Source: Gnetum montanum (taxonomy: Eukaryota > Streptophyta > Gnetopsida > Gnetales > Gnetaceae). Taken from it: DNA of 51,229 bases. The stretch lies in assembly GCA_015680685.1 (NCBI GenBank), contig MNCI01036774.1, positions 28,230-79,458 on the forward strand. Direction: 5' to 3'. The translations under genes and the position numbers were made by a program. The notes under the pieces are model-generated. The model was not told where the DNA came from. It ran no database searches and saw only the letters and a program-made list of their open reading frames with translations. Positions 43,642-51,229 of this stretch are shown here, piece after piece (the first letter of the stretch is position 1; the number at the start of each line of letters is the position of its first letter).

Positions 43642-43815
43642 AAAAAAATAAATTTAATTAATAGAGAAAAAATAAAATAGTACAAAGGGGATAAAAGAGA
43701 GGGTTAAAAAAGATGAAGAGGTCTCAAAGAAGGAGACACTAACAGCCAAAGGGGAAAAGCTCACCTCAAAAGAGGAGAAACTACAAGAAATTAGGAAAAA
43801 CGGGAGAGAAAAAGT

Positions 43816-46800
43816 TCAAGAGCTCAACTGCAGCATTAGCTGTTGAACAATGTCTCCTTGAATAGACAAGGAGAGAATATTAGTAGGAGAATCACGTTGA
43901 AAAACCACATTACAACGAAATTTCCAGATAGCATGGAGAATAAGGGGACGAAGGCGACACCAGATATAAATCAAAGAGCCTTGAAGATGCGGAGTGTCAC
44001 CAAAAAGAACCTCATCCAAGCTTGGTCGAAAACCCTGTAAAAACCTGCCACACCAAATCCAAGAGCTATGAGCAAGGGGAAAAGAAAAAAAAACAGTGAT
44101 TTAAAGCATCTTCCCTGTGACAAATAGGACATCGCGGGTCAGGGACCCCCAGATGAGAGCGTCGAACACCCACAGGAAGACCTTGGTGAATCAGATACCA
44201 CAGAAAATGTTGAATCTTTGAAGAAGTAGGAGTAGTGCAAATAGTCTGAATACGTTGCTTCCAAACCTGCACATTAAGATTAACTTGCCAAAGATGGTTG
44301 AATCTAGGCCAAATATTAGTAGTGGAATTAATACGAGAGTAAACAATCTTAGAATGATAGGGAAAAACTTGATGACCAGAAATCCAAGAAAGATCTAAAA
44401 AACCACCAAGGGAGTCTTGAATAACAACACTTTGGTTCAAGCTATCCAAAATCATACAAAAGGTAGACTTTTGAGTAGCATTAATACCGTAAATAAGGTG
44501 ACATTCAATCCAGGTAATCCAACGATTATGAATGCGAAGAGAGGAGAGGGAGGAGATGCCAAGCTTATCCCAAGTGCTACATAGACGAGGAGGCTTAATG
44601 GCCCAAGGTTCATTGTGAATGGGAATCCACCAAGGAGAAAGCTTATCAAGTGTAGAGGAAGAAATAGTGATAGTGTTAAAGTTCCAAAACTGACTGATAT
44701 AACACCATGCCTTCCAAATGTGTTTGATGACAACAGAACCAGAAATGGTAATACCAGTGGGAAAAAGAATCTTGTTAAGGAAATGAGTATTATTCCAATA
44801 ATTATTACCTTTAGGCTTCCCAAGCTGTATGTGTTTAAGGAAAAGAAGCTTCCAAGGTTCAGAGCCAGATAAGCATTTGGCCATCCATTTGGCACATAAC
44901 ACAATGTCCTGTTTGTAGCAATTAATGAGGCCCAAACCGTCGTCCTCTTTATGAGAAGTACAAACGTTCCAAGCAACTCGACAAAATCCTTTCTTAGTAT
45001 GGCTGCTGTTCCAAAGAAAGTGTTTGACTAGTTGATCAATGCGACGATAAGCAGAGATGCTAGGAGCCCAACAAGAAGAGTAATACACATGGGTAGGTTG
45101 GAGAATATGCTTGCAGACAATGAATTTACTAGCCATAGATAGCTTCTTTTCCTTCCACTTAATAAACTTTTGTTCAAGTTTCTTCACAGTGACATCCCAT
45201 AATGTCTTGGATGATCCACCAAAAGAAAAGGGAATGCCAAGAAGCTTAAAAACTTGATCCTTTCTTAAAAATTGCCAAGACTTAGACAACGCCCAAGCTT
45301 GAACCTCTTTGTTGCAAAAGATAGAAGATTTGAACTAATTAATCTGAGAGCCAGAGAGTCTACAATATTGACCAATGCGATAAAAAAGACGATCAGCAAT
45401 AAGAGCATCATTTTTTATCATAAAGAATGAGTCATCAGCAAAATGCATATTCAATAAGGAAGGAAAATTATGATCAATGAAAATACCTTGAAGCAAATTT
45501 TGTTCCTTATCCTTATGAATAGCATGACACAAAAAGTCCGTAGCAAGAATGAAGAGGTAAGGAGCAAGAGAACAACCTTGCCTAACAGAGCGCTCAAGCT
45601 TGAAGCAATTAGTTAAGCCAGCATTAGTAGCCACAAGGGCATTGGCGTCGGCAAAAAGAGTCTCCACCATTTTAATAAAATTAATGTGAAAACCATATTT
45701 ATGAAGGCAAGCAATAACAAATTTCCACTCAATTTTGTCATACGCTTTAGCATAATCAAGCTTAAGAAAAGCAATGTTTTGATTGGAGTCCTCGGCCCAT
45801 TGCATACCTTCCCAAGTCGCAACAACATTATCAAGAATAAACCTACCCTTAACAAAGCCTGTTTGCATTGGGGTAATGATCTGAGGGATAATTAGCTTCA
45901 GTCTATTAGCAAGACATTTAGCCAAAATCTTGTAAATAGAGTTAAGGAGAGTGATAGGACACCAATTACCAATCAATGAAGGATCACCTGTTTTAGGAAT
46001 AAGATGGATGACATCTTTATTTAACTCAGGACCGAGAGACTATGGATTTATGGCTTCTGCAAAAACATAAGAGAGGTCTGAACCCACAATATCCCAATGA
46101 TACTTAAAAAACTCAATGGGGATGCCATCAAAACCAGGGGCTTTATCATTGGCCAGGCTAAACACAGCAGCCTTGGTTTTAGAAAGAGAGATATCTTGAG
46201 CGAGAAGATGATTGTGACTGCTATGGACAATACTAGGTAGGTGATTTGAGTTAGTAGCAAACTCATCCTGATCAAACCCATTGGAGACAAAGAGGCATTA
46301 AAAATGTTGTTCAAGAAAACCATTTATAACATGAGGATCGGAGGTAAGTTGGCCATTCACTTCCAAACGTTCTATACTTTAAAAATTTGAAGAACTCTTT
46401 ACAGGGTTCTCCCTCAATTTTTAACCAGTTGAGACGACTCTTGATGAGAGCACTTCTAGCAGAGTACATATCCCATTTTTGTTTAACTGAGTGAACATAA
46501 GTTAGCCGTTGTTGAAGAGCAACATTAAAAGGGTCATGTTGAAGTGCAGAGTTAAGTTGTTGCAATTCAAAACTAACATTCGCCTCAATAAACCTACGTT
46601 TCTTAGCATATTGCTTGCCCAACCAATGAGCAAAGTTGCGAATACGAGAAGTGGCACGCAACCACCAGTCAATCCAACCTAAATTGCCTGATGGCTTTCT
46701 CTCTGCATTCCAAAGAGATGTCAAAAGACCTTTACCAGAAGGAGTAAGAAATAAAGAGGCATTCATGCTGAAAAGTTAGCGATGTTGAGCTAAAGATTTA

Positions 46801-47528
46801 GAACCAAAGGTCAAAGTGAGAGAAATTGGAAAGTGGTCTGAGAGGGTAGCATCAAGGTGGACCTTAACATGACCATCACAAAACCATGAGGAATAACTAG
46901 AGAAATAAAATCGATCAAGTCGCTCACAAATGCAATCAGCACCAATCCTAAGGTTGGACCAAGTAAACCAACCTTCATGATTCACGTTAGAGTTGGCAGC
47001 ATCAGAGAGACAAAAGTGCTCATTAACATCACTCCAACTAGAAAGCTCGAGGCTGGTAAGTTGAGAAGAGGCTCCACCAACTTTATCATAAGGATGTTCG
47101 ATCATATTAAAATCACCTCCAAAGAGCCAAGGAATGTTAGGCAGACTGTGAAGGAGAGACTGCCAAACACTGGCCCTAGTGGTAGGAGTAGTGGGAGCAT
47201 AAATATTACAAATGCCGAAAGGACCAGAAGCGCCTTGAAGAGTAGCCCAAACAAAAGAGGTGTGACTACCATGAGAGAGAATTTTGTTAGACCAGGATTT
47301 ATTGATAATAAGGGCTGCACCACCTTGACCAGTAATATGATTTGTGGAAAAGACAATAGAGTCAGGTAGGATGCTATTGCCTGCAATAATTGCATCCAGA
47401 GTAGAAATTTTAACCTCTTGCAGGAGAAGGAAGTCAGGAAGCAAAGGTCGAGAGCGAATAAAAGCACCAACCACCCGTGTTCGGAGGTGATTGGAGAGCC
47501 CCCGAACATTCCAAGAATAGACTAACAT
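43816..47528 (-). pseudogene. LINE ORF2: endonuclease + reverse transcriptase, broken
   Basis: Begins ATG at 47,528: MLVYSWNVRGL..., an APE-type endonuclease with LLQEVK, GDFN and SDHFPISL. The first stop (TAA, 46,778-46,776) follows the endonuclease in frame, and coding continues beyond it. Around 46,380 a frameshift precedes IERLEVNG. The RT part holds KAPGFDGIP, TLLNSIYKILAK, the motif A block LDYAKAYDKIEW (about 45,750) and the catalytic FADD (about 45,440). Stops follow HF near 46,290, INP near 46,040 and at 45,335. The C-terminal part (45,289-44,066) ends in a Cys/His block HFLWYLIHQGLP...CPICH, the zf-RVT type; a further frameshift leads to FGDTPH at 44,000. Confidence 0.85.
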
Positions 47529-48571
47529 CCAGAGAAGGGGGAGGAGGCCCCCGCCCTAGTTGCAGAGTTAACAATGTCTAAAGAAATCATTTCCTGGTTG
47601 TGATCAATGGCAGTAAAGGGATTGTGGGTGAGTAAGAGAGTTTGAGTGGATTGGTTGGACTGAAGTGTAACGTCATTGGTAAAAGGCATACCTCGACGTT
47701 TCCTACTGAGGGGAACTGTTTGAAATCCGTCATCATCAATATGAGGGTTATTAGAAGCCGTAAAAACGTATGGGTATTTTCCCTTAGCTAATGAAGAAGC
47801 ATGAGGAGGTGGCTTTTTGGTAACCTTACTTTGAGACCTAGGTGTGGGAGGAGCCTTGTTGCTAATAGAGGAAACCTTAGGATCAGTAGGGGAGGATTGT
47901 TGTGATCGTGCTTGCGCTGCCTTCTTTCGTAACATAAAGGGGCATGAGACAAACATATGACCCTCTTGGTAGCAGTAGTGACAAGAGTTGGGAAGGTTGT
48001 AATAGACCACCTTTTGCATATAGTTAATACCACCTGTACGCAAAATAAGTTCTCGTTTAAAAGAGTCTAAGTCCACTTCAATCATATATCGAGTCCTGCG
48101 AAGGTCACAAGGTGTACCTAAGGATTCAGTGTGTTTGATTAATCTAAGGCGAGACACAATATCCCTTTCAACTCTTTCAAAAATCAAGGGGAGATTCAGT
48201 AACTCTACAAAACAAGGGACTTTCCGAAATTTAGGAGAAGTTGGGTTGAGAGAAGGAGTCCACTTGCGAATAATCAATAAAGCATGATGATGGTGAAAGA
48301 CACTAATGCTAAGAGCTTCAGAGACCATCTCTGAGCTAATAAACTCAACAAGTAGAAAAGAATTAGATAAATATCGAACATGTGAAGCTATCAAACCACG
48401 ATCTTTCCAAACAGAGTTGGCATGATGCAAAAAGCTAGAAGAGCAGGGTAGGTAGCCTAAAATTTGCACAAAGACATACCTACTAGAAATGTCGTGGGTG
48501 ATAGATTCAAACAAATCATCAGGAAGCTTGTAGAATGGCTCAGAAGAAGTGGAGCCACCATTTGGCGACAT
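47522..48571 (-). CDS. LINE ORF1, RNA-binding gag-like protein, open
   Basis: 349 codons with no stop from ATG at 48,571 (MSPNGGSTSSEPFYKLPDDL). The frame is open further upstream (to 48,748) but without an ATG, so this start is preferred. The N-terminal half resembles the DUF4283-type domain of plant L1 ORF1 (VQILGYLPCSSSF, KWTPSLN, VPCFVELLNLP). A CX2CX4HX4C zinc knuckle, CHYCYQEGHMFVSC, lies near 47,990-47,945, followed by a Ser/Pro/Lys-rich tail. It ends TGTTAG and overlaps the ORF2 start as ATGTTAG. It is intact while ORF2 is not. Confidence 0.8.
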   Translation of the reverse strand: MSPNGGSTSSEPFYKLPDDLFESITHDISSRYVFVQILGYLPCSSSFLHHANSVWKDRGLIASHVRYLSNSFLLVEFISSEMVSEALSISVFHHHHALLIIRKWTPSLNPTSPKFRKVPCFVELLNLPLIFERVERDIVSRLRLIKHTESLGTPCDLRRTRYMIEVDLDSFKRELILRTGGINYMQKVVYYNLPNSCHYCYQEGHMFVSCPFMLRKKAAQARSQQSSPTDPKVSSISNKAPPTPRSQSKVTKKPPPHASSLAKGKYPYVFTASNNPHIDDDGFQTVPLSRKRRGMPFTNDVTLQSNQSTQTLLLTHNPFTAIDHNQEMISLDIVNSATRAGASSPFSGC

Positions 48572-48609
48572 GGCAACTGAAGGAGCTAATCTAAAACAAG
48601 TCAGAGAGC

Positions 48610-48735
48610 CTTCTCTTCCACGATCACAAAACAGAACAGGCAGCAAGATCCGCCTGAGATTTGCAAAGGTGCCTTGATCTGATCCGATCTCACAGGCAGC
48701 GAGATCTGCCCGAGATTTGCTAGGGTGCCCTGATC
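48610..48735 (-). repeat. Two ~56-bp monomers in the LINE 5' leader
   Basis: gcaaatctcgggcagatct and gcaaatctcaggcggatct recur 56 bp apart (plus anchors gagatttgc at 48,712 and 48,656), each preceded by gatcggatcag/gatcagatca-like words and followed by gctgcctgt. Confidence 0.75.
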
Positions 48736-48813
48736 CGATCCAATCCAATCTCCATTCCTTGCTCTGCCTTCGTTTGCAGATTCAAGATCTCTGCTTAGAA
48801 TCGAAGCTCACGT

Positions 48814-48830
48814 TGCTTAATAGATTAAGA
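48814..48830. repeat. LINE target-site duplication, right copy (17 bp)
   Basis: Identical to 43,610-43,626. CTTAAT AG ATTAAG inside it is itself a near palindrome. Confidence 0.92.
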
Positions 48831-49375
48831 CCTAGCGTTGATGTAATTTTTAAGCAAGAGAGAAGGTGTAGAGTGGGGCCCATAACCCAAAATTTAAAAG
48901 TGAAGCTATTTTCCACCAATCTCCGCATTAAAAAAAAATAGAAAGTTTTCCCCCTTTTTAGCTTGGTGCACTTCCATGTAGAGCTATGGTCATTTTGTTC
49001 TTTTTTCTTTAGTAGATTTGATTTTTTTTAAATAAGGTTGATTGTTTTTATACTTTTTTTTTCCAAATTTTGGGATATTGCCGTTTTTCCAAGATCTAGG
49101 CCAAAGTATATGTCAAAATTATATTTTAATGAAATTCTTCCCCACTATTTTCATGTGTTTTCTAATTGGTATTGATTGTTTAAGCTATTTTGGGTATGTT
49201 TTTAGATTTTTACATGGAAAAAGCAAGGAAAACAAGTCAAAGAAACCATTTTTGAAAAAAAATAAAAAAAAATAAAATGCTGAAATAAAATGTATGAACC
49301 GATAAATAAAATACAATAAAATAAAATAAAAATTAAAGCTTATTGAACCCTTGATGATGATTAACTTTGCCGACC
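48831..49375 (-). mobile_element. Non-coding interior of the family-2 LTR element, part 2
   Basis: Lies between the LINE and the primer site. AT-rich, with A-rich and aaataaaata runs at 49,255-49,335. No coding motif. Confidence 0.5.
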
Positions 49376-49393
49376 TTTTCGGCAACGGCACCA
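49376..49393 (-). other. Primer-binding site of the family-2 element, tRNA-Asp type
   Basis: The minus strand reads TGGTGCCGTTGCCGAAAA, 14 of 18 positions matching the tRNA-Asp primer-site consensus, 3 nt after the LTR end. It fixes copy B as the 5' LTR and the element as minus. Confidence 0.78.
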
Positions 49394-49396
49394 AAT

Positions 49397-50455
49397 TGAA
49401 GAGCCAGACAACGTTTGGTGCTAGATACCTTTAAAATTTATTTTCCCTTTTTATTTCATTGCAGAAATTATCATCTCGTCTATGACTAACCCATGAGTCA
49501 TATCTTGTGGAGGAATGGTTAAAAAGTTAAAGACATCATCGAGACAATAAACAATTAGAATTGAATCCAATTAAATTCCATACTTATGTTTGTCGTAAAA
49601 TTATAAACCTTTATCCTAACTTCTAATCATAAGTTCAAGAATAAAGATTTATAATGAAATCAAATTCGAATTATAAATAATAATTTGAAGATTACAAAGG
49701 AGGCTTGCCTAAATTGCAATCTTGTTTTGCTGTCTCCATGATGTAGCAATTTGATTGTAAATTATAAGAATTGCCACAAGGCTCAACAAATCTTCAAAAT
49801 AATTCATTTCAATGTGATATGGAGTTTAGTGGTATCAACTTCTTCTTCTTGTTTTCTCAACAGAAATGAATTTTCTTTTGGTGTATATGCATAATCCCCT
49901 TTTTTCCATCCAAAGAAAATTAAATTTTTTGGTGCCTGATAAATCCTTTTTTATACTCTCCCCAGGTTTAAAAATAAATATTACAATAATATTTAGGTAT
50001 TGCAAAACCCAATACCAATTTGTTAAAACTGGTACTCTTGCTAATCTTAGCTTTTTAATATTTTAAATTAATATGGATTCTAAAGAGGCATATGTGATGC
50101 TCCATGCATTCATCCAATAAAAAAATAAATCTGCAAAATTCTTATCCTCATCAATCTCCACCATGCCATTACTTTCACTGATGTTTAAAAATAAATATTT
50201 TAATAATAATGGATGTGGAAAAATTTAATACCAAACCATTATTTTTGGTGCAGGTGCCAAATATAGCATTCTTATTATCATGAATTTGCCAAAAACAATG
50301 GGAGAGACATTGCAAAAATGAAGAAGATAATTTAGACAGTTCACAACCAGCAAAATTTACAGAAACATCATTGTTGGCATTGTTATTCGACGATGACAAC
50401 AACGGTGACAAGTTCACATTTGGTAGCAACAACCGTATTTCCTATCACTGTATAT
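49397..50455 (-). repeat. LTR family 2, copy B (5' LTR of a minus-strand element)
   Basis: Partner of 40,829-41,821, a little longer owing to an insertion near 49,800-49,840 (gatatggagtttagtgg) that copy A lacks. On the minus strand it ends in ...CTGGCTCTTCA before the primer site. Divergence between copies implies an old insertion. Confidence 0.82.
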
Positions 50456-50832
50456 AATAGTATTTTATAATATAGTTTATGTAAAATATAATATAATATA
50501 ATTTATATGAGGTATATATAATAATACATTGTACTAGTTAAACTAAAATTAAAATAAACTAGACCACACCAATTAACTAATCATAAAATAATAATAAACT
50601 AATATTTACCACTTACATAAACAAATAAAATAATTATTAGATAAACAATTAACGATATGAAATATAAAATGAAATTAATTAAAATGCATAAATTTGACAA
50701 AAATACTTATTAAAATTGAACAAAATTTTGGATTCAACATGTGGAAACCAATTTAAGGATTAACTGGCAAAAAAGTCATTTAATGGTCCAAGAAGGCGTC
50801 GTATTAGGGCATAAGATTTTGCAAATAGGGAT
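50456..50832. other. AT-rich intergenic DNA
   Basis: Runs of ataatataat and similar; no gene. It does not continue the G3 reverse transcriptase that stops at the left edge of copy A. Confidence 0.55.
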
Positions 50833-51229
50833 TGATGAGACGCGACATGCATAGCGCCGCGATATCGCGGTCCGCCGCCATATCTATAAATAAGAGGTGG
50901 CACTCCCTTCATTTCCTAATCCAGGCTAGAAGTAGCAAATCTCTGGCAGTTTGAACACTCCAGAGTTAGATTAATTTCCCATGTGCCCATAGTAGGAGTC
51001 CTAGAGTGAACGGCTCTTTATTTGAGCAACTTTGTAACCTGAACACAAGTTGTGTATGGCAATAAAGACGAACTTGATTGGATAAACCTTGCAGTACATG
51101 GTTTTATTTCGTTGTTATGTGCACACGAGTACGACTTGAATACGAGCATCTACAGATGTGTACGGCTAATCAAGGAATCAGCTGCTCGTTGCAACGCGTG
51201 AGTACGACTTGATTACGAGCATTGTGACT
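50833..51229 (+). repeat. LTR family 1, truncated by the window edge
   Basis: Starts TGATGAGACGCGACATG, matching the minus-strand solo LTR start (TGATGAGACGCGATATG). It holds the short palindrome CCGCGATATCGCGG (50,857-50,870), TATAAATAAGAGG (50,885-50,897), AATAAAG (51,061) and the gtacgacttga tandem units near 51,130 and 51,210. The rest lies outside the window. Confidence 0.85.

Larger units (their letters stand above)
43627..48813 (-). mobile_element. L1-type LINE, 5,187 bp, full length but dead
   Basis: Bounded by a perfect 17-bp target duplication (43,610-43,626 and 48,814-48,830). Minus order: 5' leader with two ~56-bp monomers, ORF1 (48,571-47,522), ORF2 with endonuclease, reverse transcriptase and a zf-RVT-type tail (47,528 to about 43,816), then ~190 bp of 3' UTR that is T-rich and ends in a GGGG...CCCC hairpin. 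There is no poly(A) tail. ORF2 has at least four stops and frameshifts. It lies inside the interior of the family-2 LTR element. Confidence 0.88.

Noticed and set aside
46048-46323. Hydrophobic open frame as a membrane protein gene
   Set aside because: It is the wrong frame of the LINE reverse transcriptase; the neighbouring frame gives KAPGFDGIP and adjacent RT motifs.
48571-48748. N-terminal extension of LINE ORF1 through the 5' monomers
   Set aside because: The extension has no ATG (only TTG), and it crosses tandem leader repeats. The ATG at 48,571 is preferred.
49376-49393. tRNA-Asp-like sequence as a tRNA gene remnant
   Set aside because: Only the 3' 18 nt complement is present and it lies 3 nt from an LTR end, as a primer-binding site should.
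40829-50455. Family-2 LTR pair as a simple insertion with a target duplication
   Set aside because: The flanks (…gtgtag and ctgtatataa…) do not give a clear 5-bp repeat, and the interrupted RT does not resume to the right.

Overview
The window is nuclear DNA from a seed plant. It holds one complete, intron-rich callose synthase gene set in a bed of old, nested retrotransposons. The evidence is GT-AG introns, a 43-exon plant glucan synthase-like gene, Ty3/gypsy elements with tRNA-Asp primer sites, and L1-type and RTE-type LINEs. The decay and nesting of the repeats suggest a large-genome plant, possibly a gymnosperm, but nothing here fixes the species.

Layout. 1-299 is a truncated LTR on the minus strand. 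300-10,507 is mostly unassigned intergenic DNA with a broken LINE ORF1 (about 4,790-5,700), an eroded LTR piece (7,770-8,140) and LINE/SINE-type 3' tails (8,373-8,712). 10,508-25,429 (minus) is the callose synthase gene; its 43 exons join in frame to 1,961 codons plus a stop. 25,430-25,671 is its 5' leader and probable core promoter. 27,145-27,543 is a cluster of tandem repeats. 28,036-29,692 is a stack of minus-strand LTR pieces ending in a clean solo LTR with a 5-bp target duplication. 31,560-34,340 is the gag of a decayed minus-strand gypsy element, split by a second solo LTR. 34,342-40,825 holds two plus-strand gypsy elements; the second runs LTR, primer site, gag, protease, partial reverse transcriptase. 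40,829-50,455 is a second LTR family (two copies about 1 kb long, minus orientation, non-coding interior) carrying a 5.19-kb LINE with a perfect 17-bp target duplication. 50,833-51,229 is the start of another LTR of the first family.

The only gene likely to be functional is the callose synthase. The most unusual signals are: (i) near-perfect 24-bp palindromes, single or arrayed, just upstream of the TATA box in the U3 of one LTR family; (ii) a 36-bp Gln-rich micro-exon in the callose synthase that looks born by a 182-bp partial exon duplication; and (iii) a LINE with an ATG/stop overlap between its two ORFs, 5' tandem monomers and a hairpin instead of a poly(A) tail.
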